Part shown: positions 1 to 9,717 of the stretch, piece by piece | Layout: the number at the start of each line of letters is the position of its first letter | Position numbering within the stretch: the first letter of the stretch is position 1 | Assembly: GCA_963750195.1 (NCBI GenBank) | Contig: CAVVPS010000016.1 | Coordinates: 434,001-498,000 of the forward strand | Reading direction: 5' to 3' | Length of the DNA stretch: 64,000 nucleotides | Source of the DNA: AP-15 sp963750195 | Lineage (GTDB): Bacteria > Pseudomonadota > Alphaproteobacteria > ATCC43930 > CGMCC-115725 | Made by a program: the position numbers and the translations under genes | Notes under the pieces: model-generated | Told to the model about the DNA's origin: nothing | What the model saw: only the letters and a program-made list of their open reading frames with translations | Database searches by the model: none

Positions 1-1325
1 GCGGGTATTTCGTCTTCGTCACCGAAATTGTAGGCCGTCTCGCCATGGACAGCATCGTCGCCGACGCGCAACGTCGCCTCATCCATCCGCAAGGAGACGA
101 AGATCGAGATCACCTTGAGGATCACATACGTGGCGATGACGTTGAGCACGATGATGAACGCCGCCGCATAGACCTGCAGCATGAACTGATGGAAGCTGCC
201 GTAAAACCAGCCGGTTCCGCTCACGCCCGGGCGCGTCCTTTTCCGTCCCGATGTATTCGATCATGTCCGGGTTGGCGAGGATGCCGGTCAACAGGCCGCC
301 CATCAAGCCGGCGACACCGTGGGTCGACAGCACGCTCAACGTATCGTCGACTCTTCTGAACAGCGCCGTCGTCTGGACCTTGTTCATCATGAACCACGGA
401 ATGATGCCGGCGCAAATGCCGATGATGATCGCGCCCCAGCCACTGACATAGCCCGCCGCCGGGGTGATGCCGACGAGGCCGGCGATCATGCCGTTGATCG
501 CGCCGACGACCGATGGTTTGCCGTAGGACCATCGAGTCCATCATCGTCCAGACCAGCAGCGCGACACAGGTGCTCAGGTTGGTGTTCAGCATCGCCGCCG
601 AGGCATCGGCGTTGGCAAAGTAGGGGTCGCCGCCGTTGAACCCGTTCCAGCCGAGCCACAGAATGCCGGCGCCGGCCAGCGCCATCAGCAGACTGTTCGG
701 CGGGAAATGGTCACGATCGGCCTGAATGCGCGGGCCGATCACCGCCGCCGCGACAAACCCCGAGGTGCCCGCGGCGAGATGGATCACGTAGCCGCCGGAG
801 AAGTCGAGGGCCCCGAGCTGGGCGAGCCATCCGCCGCCCCAGATGCTGAACGCGCCGACCGTGTAGACAAAGGTCATCCACAGCGGCACGAATATGATCC
901 ACGCCTTGAAAGTTCATTCGTCCGATCAGCGAACCGGCAAGAATGATCACGGTGATCGCGGCGAAGACGAACTGGAAGAACATCATCGTCGCCATCGGAA
1001 AGGCCAAGCGGCGGCATGCCCGACGCGGCGGCCGGGATCGTCGCCTGCTGCACCATAGAAGCCGGGGGAGAGCGCCGGCTGCGGCTTACCCCAGAACGGG
1101 AACAATTGCTCGCCGAAAGACATATTGTAGGCCCACAGCACCCAGACGACCATCACCGCGGCAAACGCGTACATCGCCATAAACGCCGAGTTGATCGCCC
1201 ATTTCCGTTTGACGATTCCCCCATAGAGAATCACCAGCCCGGGTACGCTTTGCAGGCCGACAAAGGTTGCGGCTGCCATTTGCCAAGCGTTGGAGCCGGT
1301 ATCAAGCCATTTTGGCGATAGGAAC
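1..1325 (-). pseudogene. amt: Ammonium transporter (Amt/AmtB family), frameshifted, runs off the window
   Basis: Amt proteins conduct ammonium/ammonia across the inner membrane. Reading leftward on the minus strand, the three frames in turn give unmistakable Amt segments: LQSVPGLVILYGGIVKRK, FQFVFAAITVIILAGSLIGR, WMTFVYTVGAFSIWGGGW, WLGWNGFNGG, GWGAIIIGICAGIIPW, STHGVAGLMGGLLTGI, and a C-terminal tail entering the left edge. At least five frame changes are needed, near 1055, 1005, 905, 520 and 235. Upstream of LDTGSNAWQM there is a stop and no start codon, so the N-terminus is missing too. No glnK/glnB partner is seen. The gene is divergent from the PP2C-kinase gene. It is either a real pseudogene or a stretch of poor sequence; the family assignment is secure. 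Confidence 0.85.
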
Positions 1326-1567
1326 TAGCATCTATATGCCTCTTGCTGTTGTGGTCGGACCCAAGCGTTAAAGCCGCGCCCTTCACTGGCGAATGCGAGG
1401 AGGTGCACCCCTCGGGATTGGCTTTGAGGCAAAATCCATGCCTAAGATTGAAGACCGTCGACCGGCTCTGGACGAGGTGCCTGTTCGATGATGCTCGATC
1501 TGCTCGGCGTCTCAGCCTGCAGACAACGCCGCATCCGCGGCGCGCCGGGCATCGCTGCCGGCAACGG

Positions 1568-1945
1568 ATGGTTTCCGGGCTCGCGGCGGCAATCCTGTTG
1601 CTGGCCTCAGCCGGTGACGACCGAGCGGCCGCTGCCGGAATCGCTCCACCTGCGCTGCACCAATCCCGCGAGCGGGGCAAGCTGGCCGATAACCGTCGAT
1701 CTCGACCACAGCCGGGTCGATTCCCTTGCCGCGACGATCACCGACGAGTGGATCAACTGGCATGATCCAAAACAGGGGATTTTTTGAACTCGAACGCGCT
1801 ACGGGTCAGGCTCCAATTCCGCAATGCGTCGAGCACCGGCGGCTATTTCCTCTATTACACATGCCGGCAGGAGTTAGCCTGGAGCGCAGTGTTTGGCGCT
1901 GTCCGGCTTCACCGAGCGTCGCTCGATAATATGACCAATTTATAG
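1568..1945 (+). pseudogene. Degenerate secreted hypothetical protein
   Basis: An ATG at 1568 opens a signal-peptide-like stretch (MVSGLAAAILLLASAG). After a frame change near 1620 a plausible mature protein follows (LHLRCTNPASGASW, then ITDEWINWHDPKQG). After another change near 1785 it continues as LQFRNASSTGGYFLYYTC. These pieces look like one small secreted protein of unknown function, such as are common in alphaproteobacteria, with two indels. No domain is recognised. The rest of 1326-2126 shows no other gene. Confidence 0.4.
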
Positions 1946-2126
1946 GCAAAATTATGCATAAAATCTAGGCTGATCAAATCAGGACGTTCATAACCACATT
2001 TGTAAGGGTCACTTCTAGAGAACGCTGGAGAGCATAAATTGGACAAAGCCGACCGATCGGCGCGTCCTAAACCGACGGAGGCTATTATGTCGCCGTATGC
2101 GTCAGCAACGCTGCGGAAGCGAGGCA

Positions 2127-3838
2127 ATGGCGACGGTTGAGACCGGCATACAGGCACGCGTCGGCTTTGCCTCGAAGACCGGGCCGCGCAAGGAGAATGA
2201 GGATTTCGCCGCCGCTCTCTACGGCGCGGAGTTGCCCGAGCCGCGCCAGGAGGTGGTCGCGGCGATCGCCGATGGAATCGGCGGCGCAAAGGGAGGTCGC
2301 ATCGCTGCCGAAACCGCGGTGCGCGGGTTTCTTGACGGATTTTGCGATCTGCCCGAAACGATGGAGGTGCAGCGAGCCGGCGGCCAAGATCGTCAGCTGC
2401 GCTCAACGGCTGGATCAATACTCTGGGTCGTCAGGACCCCGATCTGGCGGGAATGGGTTGCACGTTTACCGCGCTGGTGCTGCGCGGCCGCACTCGCGCA
2501 TCTGCTGCACGTCGGGGATACGCGCGCCTACCGATTGAGTAGGGATCGCCTGACTTGCCTAACGGACGACCATGTGCGGCAGGATGGCACGGGCCGGTCG
2601 CACACGCTGACCCGTGCGTTGGGCGTCGAAGGGGAAGTGCGCCTCGACTACGCAACGCAACCGATGGCGTTGCACGACCGTTTCCTGTTGTGCAGCGACG
2701 GCGTGCACGGGTTTCTGAGCGAACAGAGCATCGCCGACATTCTGCGCGACCGCTCCGCTCCCGAGGATACCGCCGGTGCATTGGTCTCGGCGGCGCTCCA
2801 GTCCGGCAGCAACGACAACTGCACCGCCTTGGTTCTGGACGTGGTCGCGCTGCCGACCGCGGGATCGGCAGACATCAGCGCCGCCGTTATGCGGTTGCCG
2901 ATAATCCCGGTGCCGGTGGACGGCGAGACGATCGATGGATTTGTCCTGAAGGCGCTTATTTCCGACGGCCGATACAGCCGGCTGTTCGGCGCGGAGGACG
3001 AGATCGAGGGCGGCACCGTCGCCTTGAAGTTCCCCAAGCCCCAGGTCGCCAGCGTCGAAGCCTACCACGCGGCGTTCGTCCGCGAGGCATGGGTCGGTGC
3101 TCGGGTGCACAATCCCTGGCTCGGGCGCGTCATCGAACTGCCGCCCGGACGCCAGACTTGCCTCTACACGGTCATGCCGCTCTACCAAGGCGAGCTGCTG
3201 GAAACGCGGCTGTCGCGCAGTCCGGTGATGGGATTGGAGGAAGGGAGGAATATCGCGGTCACGCTGGCCCGCGCGGTGGCAGCGCTGCATCGCGCCGGCA
3301 TCATCCATCGCGACATCAAGCCCGACAACGTGATCCTCGAAGGCGGCGGATCGTTGAAGCTGATCGATCTCGGGGTGGTTCGTGTCCCAGGCCTGGAGGA
3401 GTTTCCGCCCGAAAACATTCCGGGGACGGCGGCCTACATGGCCCCCGAAATGCTCGCGGGCGAACCCGGCAACGAGGCCACCGACATTTATGCTCTGGGC
3501 GTCACCATGTTCCGCTCGTTCACGCGCGAATACCCGTACGGCAACGCCGACGCCACCAGCCCGCCGCGCCGCAACCGGCCGAGAGACTTTTCCGCGCTGC
3601 GGCCGGATCTTCCGGCCTGGCTGTCCAAGCGGCTCTGACGCGCGCCATCGCTCTCGATCCCGCGAGGCGCTTTCATGACATGACCGAGTTCGCGCTCGAA
3701 ATCGAGGCCGGACCGGCGCGGGCCCCGCCCGCGATCCAACGGCGGCCCACGCTTTACGAACGCGCGCCGCTGCGGGTCTGGCAAGGCATAGCCGCTCTGT
3801 TGGCGCTCGCGCTCCTGGTGTCGTTGCTGACGCGTTAA
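2127..3838 (+). CDS. PP2C-type phosphatase fused to Ser/Thr protein kinase, C-terminal membrane anchor (frameshifted)
   Basis: This is a bifunctional protein with opposed activities: an N-terminal metal-dependent PP2C phosphatase and a C-terminal Hanks-type kinase. PP2C motifs are NED, DGIGG, GDTRAYRL, SDGVHGFL and SNDNCTALVL. Kinase motifs are the catalytic loop HRDIKPDN, DLG in place of DFG, and GTAAYMAPEM. A last hydrophobic segment (IAALLALALLVSLL) should anchor it in the inner membrane. The ATG at 2127 follows a purine-rich GAAGCGAGG. Three frame changes are needed: near 2385 and 2500, which compensate each other (ALNGWINTLGRQDPDLAGMG lies between them in another frame), and near 3630 before the C-terminal tail. 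Similar fusions in proteobacteria often sit beside nitrogen-assimilation genes; here the neighbour is the divergent amt. Confidence 0.8.
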
Positions 3839-3976
3839 AACTTAGCGTTTCAACGTCAGAGCCCGTCACGAGTGGGGACCGCAGGGCCGAGGCGTAAAGG
3901 GCTTGAATTCGGGCGCGACGTCGCCCGAGAGGCGTTGTTGGTGGAGCGGGGAAATCAGCGAAGAACAGGTCGCGGC

Positions 3977-5131
3977 TCATGCGCGCGTGGGGGCGTGGGC
4001 GAAGGCATCGGCCATGGCCGCAAAAGCCGGCGTGGGGTGCAGATCGGCGTCGAACGGCAGCGGGCGCGAGGGCAGGCCGTCCTTGCGCCATTTCGCCTCG
4101 TTGGTTTCGCGGCGCACGATCCAGCTGTGCCGGTCCGACAAGCCCCAGGTGACGACCATCTTGACCGCCGGCTCATCGAGCGCGGCATCGAGAAAACGCC
4201 GATAGGTGTCGGCGATCAGCTGGTCGCGGACCGCGATATCGGCGGGCGCGTGCGCGTCGGTGACGTCGAGCTCGGTGATTTGGATGGTCAGGCCGAGACC
4301 GGCGATGTCGGCCAGAAATCGCCGCAGCCGCGCGGGCGAAAACGGCGGCCCGCCGACTGCCGTCAGATGCGCCTGTATGCCGACTGCGTCGACTGGCGTA
4401 CCCGACCGCTGCATCCGCTGCAGCAGATTGAGCAGGACGGTGCGGCGGGCTTCGTGCTCGGGCGAGTCGAGTTCGACATCGTATTCGTTGACGACGAGCC
4501 GCGCTTTGGGATCGGTTTCTCGCGCAGTGCGATAGGCGAGGTCGAGATATTCGGGCCCGAGCGCGTCGAGGAACACGGCCTTGCGCAGCCCGTCCGTTCG
4601 GCCGTCCTTGGGCTCGATCGGCTCGTTGACCACGTCCCAGCTGTGAATGATGCCGCGATAGCGTCCGGCGAGCGCTTTGATCCGGTCGACGACCGCGCGC
4701 CGCTGCGCATCACGGCCGGGTAAGGTGAAAAACCAGTGCGGCGTGCGGTAATACCACAGGAGATTGTGGCCGCGCAGCGCGAGCCCGCCCTCGACCGCGA
4801 AACCGGCGACCGTATCGGCCGGGCCATAATCGTCGTCTCCCGGGGCGCCGCGGTTCATATCGAGCCATTTCATATCGTTCTCGGGCACGACGAGACCTGC
4901 CTGCCGCAGCAACAGCGCGACAAAGGTGGGGTCGCGGATAATCTGCGCAGCCGAGATCGTGGTTCCGTAGCGGAGCCCCTTTCGCGCCGCCAGGCGGTTC
5001 AGTGCCTCGGTTTGCTCTGCGTGGACGGAGGCAGATGCGAGCAGCCCGGCGATACCGCCGAGCCCGGCCATGCCGCCACTGAGAACGCTACGCCGCCGCA
5101 GACCGCGACCCCAGAATTGCCGGCCGCTCAT
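3977..5131 (-). CDS. GH10 endo-1,4-beta-xylanase, Tat-type signal
   Basis: A secreted glycoside hydrolase family 10 enzyme that would cut the beta-1,4-xylan backbone. From the ATG at 5131 the protein is 384 residues. Residues 1-38 form a Tat-like signal (RRRSVL, a hydrophobic run, ASVHA). The catalytic acid/base is in WDVVNEP (E170) and the nucleophile in ITELDV (E287); VPENDMKW and RGHNLLWY are further GH10 signatures. The start codon overlaps the stop of the upstream TPR gene as ATGA, so translation is probably coupled. An upstream in-frame start at 5260 would lie inside that gene and remove the signal from the N-terminus. The frame is intact. Confidence 0.9.
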   Translation of the reverse strand: MSGRQFWGRGLRRRSVLSGGMAGLGGIAGLLASASVHAEQTEALNRLAARKGLRYGTTISAAQIIRDPTFVALLLRQAGLVVPENDMKWLDMNRGAPGDDDYGPADTVAGFAVEGGLALRGHNLLWYYRTPHWFFTLPGRDAQRRAVVDRIKALAGRYRGIIHSWDVVNEPIEPKDGRTDGLRKAVFLDALGPEYLDLAYRTARETDPKARLVVNEYDVELDSPEHEARRTVLLNLLQRMQRSGTPVDAVGIQAHLTAVGGPPFSPARLRRFLADIAGLGLTIQITELDVTDAHAPADIAVRDQLIADTYRRFLDAALDEPAVKMVVTWGLSDRHSWIVRRETNEAKWRKDGLPSRPLPFDADLHPTPAFAAMADAFAHAPTRA

Positions 5132-6039
5132 TGCGGTGGCGGCTTGCCGATCGGCGTGGCTGGCGGGACGGCGCCGCCGCCGGACGCCAGATGCTCGAGA
5201 TTCGCCCGTGCGGCCATATCCGCGGGGCTGCCCGGGGCGATGTGGCCGACCTCTTCCCAATCGCCGCGAGCGCCGGTGGCGTCACCTTCGAGGCGGCGGA
5301 TATTGCCGCGTTCGAGCAATGCCGCTGCCGAATGTGGCGCCCGGGCGAGCGCCTTATCGATATCGGCGCGCGCCGGGTCGAGGCGGTCGAGGGCGCGATA
5401 GGCCGAGGCGCGGTAGATCAGCGCATCGACCCGATCGGGCTGGGTCTTCAGCACACGATCGAGATCGGCGACGGCCTGATCGAGGTAGCCGGCCGAGGCC
5501 GCCGCCTCGGCGCGGTCGATCAGCAGATCGGGATCGCTGGGCTGCAGCGATACGGCTTGGCCCTCAGCGGCATAGGCCCGCACTGGGTCGCCGGCCAACA
5601 GCCACGCCTGCCCGGCCTGATCGAGCACGTCGGCCCGCAGCGCCGCCGGCGCCTTCATGATCATTGCTTGGGCCAGCGTCTGGAGGCGGGTCGCGCCCTC
5701 CTGGTATTTGCCAAGCGCGATCAGCGCGACGGCGGCGCAATGATCGGCCGGATGCGCCCCGCCACGCGCAAGCCATGCCTGAGCCAGAGTCTGAGCCTCA
5801 CGCGGGTTCTCTCGGGCGAGCTTCATGCAGCGGTCGTAGGTTTCCGCATCTGCCTCGGCCGATCGCGGCGGGCTTGTGGCGGCCACAGGCGGCGGCAAAA
5901 CCGGCCCGGGCGGTTCGGCCGCCGCACTCGCCGTGACCAACATCAGCGGCAGCAGCGAACGCAAACGCCCTGTGCTGCGCACCCATCGCCAGACTGGCCG
6001 CATCCCCCTCGCCGCACTGATCATCGTTATCCATAGCAT
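5128..6039 (-). CDS. Secreted TPR protein
   Basis: A 303-residue protein with an N-terminal signal (LLPLMLVTASAAA), a proline-rich linker and several TPR-like helical repeats (AYAAEGQAVSLQPSDPDLL, LDQAVADLDRVLKTQP, LDPARADIDKALARAP). It should be a periplasmic scaffold for protein contacts. It overlaps the downstream GH10 gene by 4 nt, so the two form an operon; a role in xylanase assembly or export is only a guess. It is divergent from the MFS gene, with about 80 bp between. Confidence 0.7.
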   Translation of the reverse strand: MLWITMISAARGMRPVWRWVRSTGRLRSLLPLMLVTASAAAEPPGPVLPPPVAATSPPRSAEADAETYDRCMKLARENPREAQTLAQAWLARGGAHPADHCAAVALIALGKYQEGATRLQTLAQAMIMKAPAALRADVLDQAGQAWLLAGDPVRAYAAEGQAVSLQPSDPDLLIDRAEAAASAGYLDQAVADLDRVLKTQPDRVDALIYRASAYRALDRLDPARADIDKALARAPHSAAALLERGNIRRLEGDATGARGDWEEVGHIAPGSPADMAARANLEHLASGGGAVPPATPIGKPPPQ

Positions 6040-6117
6040 AGGGCGACGTTGCCGCCGAATTGTTCGAGAGGTTACGATCGCCGCCGTCGGATCCGCTGTC
6101 CCGGGTTATGCATCGTT

Positions 6118-7398
6118 GTGGCCTTCGATTTTGGTCGTCTGTTTCCCGGAGGGATCGGCAACGCCGGGCTTGCCTTTGCCCACCGCAATTACCGAATTTA
6201 TGCGAGCGGCAACGCGGTCTCGCTGATCGGCATCTGGATGCAGCGGGTATCGGTCGGTTGGCTTGCCTGGACCCTGACCCATTCCGGCGCTTGGCTCGGC
6301 ATCGTCTCGATGGCCGAGTTTTTCCCGGTGGTTTTTTTGAGCCCGCTCGCTGGCGTTCTTGCCGACCGCCGCGACCGGGTCAGGATCATTCGGGTCACGC
6401 AGATCGCCGGCAGCGTCGAGGCGAGCCTGCTCGCGGTTCTGGTCTACACCGGCGCCATCTCGATTTGGCTATTGTTCGCACTGACCTTTCTGCTCGGCGT
6501 ATTCAACGCGATGGCCCAGCCGGCAAGGCTGGCCTTAATCCCGACCCTGGTCGATCGGCCGGCGTTGGCCTCTGCGCTGGCGGTCAACGCTATCATCTTC
6601 AACGCCGCGCGCTTTGTCGGGCCGGCGGTGGCGGGGATCGTCATTGCCAAGATAAGCGTCGGCGCTGCCTTTGCCGTCAACGCCGTGACCTACATCGTCT
6701 TTCTGATTGCGATGGCCAATCTGCGGGCGCTCCCGCCATTGCCGGTGGCAGCGGCGAAGAGCGTGCTGCGAGCGTCGGTCGAGGTCTATGGCTATGCCAG
6801 CCGGCACCCCGGCATCGCGCCGATGCTGCTGCTGTTCACCGTGACCACGATCGGCACCCGCGGTTTTGTCGAGCTGTTCCCCGGTTTTGCCGACCGCGTC
6901 TTCGGGCGCGGGCCGGAAGCGTTGTCGATGCTGACCTCAACGGTCGGGCTCGGCGCCATCTGCGGCGGCGCCTGGCTGCTGGTTCGGCCGGGGATTGCCG
7001 GGCTGACCGGGGTCGTTCTCGGCAACACACTGGCGATTTCCCTGGCGATCCTGGCCTTCACCGCGACCAACCGGTTCTACGTGGCGCTGCCCTGCGTTTT
7101 TGTCGCCGGCTGCGCGATGACGATCACTGGTATCGGCGCTCAGACCCTGATCCAATCTGCGGTCGATATAGGCATGCGCGGGCGCATCATGGCGCTCTAT
7201 GGCATGATCTTTCGCGCCGGCCCGGCGTTGGGCGCGGTGCTGATGGGCTCGCTGAGCGAGCGTTTCGGGCTTCGCCTGCCGCTCGCGGTCGGCGCTGTCG
7301 TCTCGTGCGGCTTCTGGGCGGCCACCTGGGTCAAGCAGAAACGCATCGCCGCGACGCTCGAGGCCGACCCGGCGGCGGTGGTCGAACATCCGTCGTGA
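6118..7398 (+). CDS. MFS exporter of the EntS-like (MFS_3) type
   Basis: About twelve membrane segments. The inner-membrane proton-driven exporter fold is shown by HRNYRIYASGNAVSLIGIWMQ, GVLADRRDRVRIIR between TM2 and TM3, and SLSERFGLRLPLAVGA late in the protein. This layout matches the enterobactin-exporter-like MFS_3 group; the substrate is unknown. The GTG at 6118 is chosen because it puts the conserved HRNYR segment near the N-terminus; an earlier start at 6049 would add an unlikely Arg-rich stretch. The stop overlaps the next start (GTGA at 7395-7398), implying a translationally coupled pair. Confidence 0.8.
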   Translation: MAFDFGRLFPGGIGNAGLAFAHRNYRIYASGNAVSLIGIWMQRVSVGWLAWTLTHSGAWLGIVSMAEFFPVVFLSPLAGVLADRRDRVRIIRVTQIAGSVEASLLAVLVYTGAISIWLLFALTFLLGVFNAMAQPARLALIPTLVDRPALASALAVNAIIFNAARFVGPAVAGIVIAKISVGAAFAVNAVTYIVFLIAMANLRALPPLPVAAAKSVLRASVEVYGYASRHPGIAPMLLLFTVTTIGTRGFVELFPGFADRVFGRGPEALSMLTSTVGLGAICGGAWLLVRPGIAGLTGVVLGNTLAISLAILAFTATNRFYVALPCVFVAGCAMTITGIGAQTLIQSAVDIGMRGRIMALYGMIFRAGPALGAVLMGSLSERFGLRLPLAVGAVVSCGFWAATWVKQKRIAATLEADPAAVVEHPS

Positions 7399-8282
7399 AC
7401 CCGGCGCCCGCTCATCTGTTCTGCTTTGGCCTCGGCTACAGCGCGCGGGCATTGGCGCGGCTTGTCGCCGCCGAGGGTTGGGTCGTAAGCGGCACCTGCC
7501 GCACTGACGAGAAGGCGGCGGAGCTCCGCGCCCGAGGCTTTGCCGCCGAGCCGTTCGAGCGTAGTTGCCCGCTTGCGGCCGGGGCGATGAGCGGGGTCAC
7601 GCATGTGCTGGTGTCGGTGCCGCCGGATATCGCCGGCGACCCGGTTCTCGACAGCCACGGCGGCGACATCGCCGCGCTGCCCGGGCTCGCTTGGCTCGGC
7701 TATCTATCGACTACCGGCGTCTACGGCGATCGCGGCGGGGGCTGGGTCGACGAGGCGGCGGCGTTGCAACCAAGCGGCGAGCGCGGCCGGCGCCGGGTCA
7801 AAGCCGAGCAAGGCTGGCTCGAGCTCTGGCGCGACCGCGGCGTGCCGGTCCACGTCTTCCGGCTCGCCGCCATCTACGGCCCCCATCGCAGCCCGTTTGA
7901 GGCATTGCGCGCCGGGACCGCGCGACGGATTGACAAGCCCGGCCAAGTCTTTTCACGCATCCATGTCGACGATCTGGCGCGAGTGCTACTCGCCTCGATG
8001 CAGAAGCCGCGGGCAGGCGCTGTCTACAATGTCTGCGACGACGACCCCGCGGCCCCGGAGACTGTCGTAGCCTATGCCGCCGCTCTCCTCGGCGTGCCGG
8101 CGCCGCCGCTGGTGCCGCTCGCTGAGGCTGGACTCTCGGCGATGGCGCTGAGCTTTTACGACGACAATAAGCGGGTGCGAAACGGGCTGATCAAGCGCGA
8201 GCTGGGCGTCACCTTGCGCTATCCCGATTACCGAGCTGGGCTTGCCGCGATCCTCGCCGAGGCTTCTGACTTGCCTAAATAA
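7395..8282 (+). CDS. NAD(P)-dependent epimerase/dehydratase-like protein (YeeZ-like SDR)
   Basis: An atypical extended SDR of 295 residues. It starts with a Rossmann glycine motif (FCFGLGYSARALARLV), has STTGVYGDRGG around the active-site region, FRLAAIYGPHR, and a DDLARVL segment typical of YeeZ-like sugar epimerase relatives. The GTG start overlaps the MFS stop by 3 nt. The substrate is unknown; the coupling suggests it works on, or is made together with, the exporter's cargo. Confidence 0.75.
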   Translation: MNPAPAHLFCFGLGYSARALARLVAAEGWVVSGTCRTDEKAAELRARGFAAEPFERSCPLAAGAMSGVTHVLVSVPPDIAGDPVLDSHGGDIAALPGLAWLGYLSTTGVYGDRGGGWVDEAAALQPSGERGRRRVKAEQGWLELWRDRGVPVHVFRLAAIYGPHRSPFEALRAGTARRIDKPGQVFSRIHVDDLARVLLASMQKPRAGAVYNVCDDDPAAPETVVAYAAALLGVPAPPLVPLAEAGLSAMALSFYDDNKRVRNGLIKRELGVTLRYPDYRAGLAAILAEASDLPK

Positions 8283-8354
8283 GCGCCGTCCGGCAAGGTC
8301 GGCCTCAATTTCGGCAGCACTTCGGCGATCACGCCGGGCTTGGGAGGAAATGTC

Positions 8355-9429
8355 ATGGCTGCTTACAACGTATTGATGATGGGCGCGTCTTACGGCTCGC
8401 TGTTGGCGACCAAATTGCTATTTGGCGGCCACAAGATAACGTTGATATGCCTACCTGCCGAGATCGAGGCGTTCAATAGCGATGGCGCCCGCGTCCGCAT
8501 GCCGATCCGGGGCCGGAAGGACCCGATCGAGCTCGAACTCGCGAAAATTGCCGGGCAGCCTGCGAGCAGCCGGTCCTGGCGATGTCGACCCGGCCGACTA
8601 CGATCTCGTGGTCCTGGCGATGCAGGAGCCGCAATACCGCTCCCCCGGCGTCCGCGAACTGCTCGACGCGGTGGCGAGAAAGCGAGTGCCGTGCATGTCA
8701 ATCATGAACATGCCGCCCTTGCCTTATCTGAAACGCATTCCCGGCCTGGCGACCGACCCGCTGAAGCCCTGCTACACCGATGCTAGTGTCTGGGACAATT
8801 TCGAGCCGGGGCTTTTGACGTTGTGCAGCCCGGATCCCCAGGCGATCCGGCCGCCCGGCGAAAAGATCAACATGCTACAGGTGACCTTGCCGACGAACTT
8901 CAAGGCGGCACGATTTGCCGCTGACGCACCGACGGCGATCATGCGGCAGATGCAGCGCGAGATCGAAGCGGTACGCTACGATCCGGGCGATGGCACCGCT
9001 ATCGATCTGCCGGTCAAGCTCAAGGTACACGACTCGGTTTTTGTGCCGCTCGCCAAATGGGCGATGCTGCTGACCGGAAATTACCGCTGCGTTCGGCCGG
9101 ATGGTTCGATCACCATCGATGAAGCCGTCAACAGTGACCTTGACGCCTCGCGTGAGGTTTACAACTGGGTGTTTGGGCTGTCCGAGAAAATGGGCGCATC
9201 GCCGAACGATCTGGTGCCGTTCGAGAAATATGCCGCGGCGGCGCGAGACCTGGTGCGACCGTCCTCGGCCGCGCGCGCCTTGGACAACGGCGCACCCAAT
9301 ATCGAACGCACCGACCGGCTGGTGCAAACGATCGGCGGTCAATACGGCATGCGCAATACCACTGTCGATCAGACGGTCGCGACGGTGGATGCCCGGATCG
9401 CAGCCAATCGCAAGAAGGCCGCCGCCTGA
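8355..9429 (+). CDS. PanE/ApbA-like NAD(P)-binding oxidoreductase (one frameshift)
   Basis: The N-terminus (VLMMGASYGSLLATKLLFGG, then HKITLICLPAE) looks like the Rossmann fold of ketopantoate reductase-type dehydrogenases. The remainder (DYDLVVLAMQEPQY, MNMPPLPYLKRIPG, KLKVHDSVFVPLAKWAMLLTGN) is well formed but lies in another frame, so there is a single indel near 8560. The ATG at 8355 has a good GGGAGGAAA ribosome-binding site. The substrate cannot be read from the sequence; a classical panE role is uncertain because the C-terminal half is not typical. About 290 bp without a convincing gene follow before malate synthase. Confidence 0.6.
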
Positions 9430-9717
9430 CTTTCCGGCAACGGCACCAGCGTCGTCGGGCTTGCGCACCTTCTAAGGGGGCACAAGCCGGACGCAGCAGC
9501 TGGTCAGCCGCATTGATCGGTTGACCGCCGCGATGTTGCGCCGCATCATGACCGCCTTGGGCGGATATCCTGAACAAACTCGCCGCCCCTGCTGCGCGAG
9601 CGAACAACCGCGGACAGATTCGAAGGAGTTTGGCAAAGGGAGCGCTTGAAGGCGGTTTTGGATGTCGGCGGCGCGGCGCGGCTGACAGCAGATGCAGGAC
9701 AGGGGGAGAATTCTGCG

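Noticed and set aside
2559..4091. 510-codon minus-strand frame under the PP2C-kinase
   Set aside because: No domain or signal, and it overlaps strong kinase motifs on the other strand.
9430..9717. Small gene before malate synthase
   Set aside because: Short open frames exist, but without a ribosome-binding site, signal or recognisable motif.
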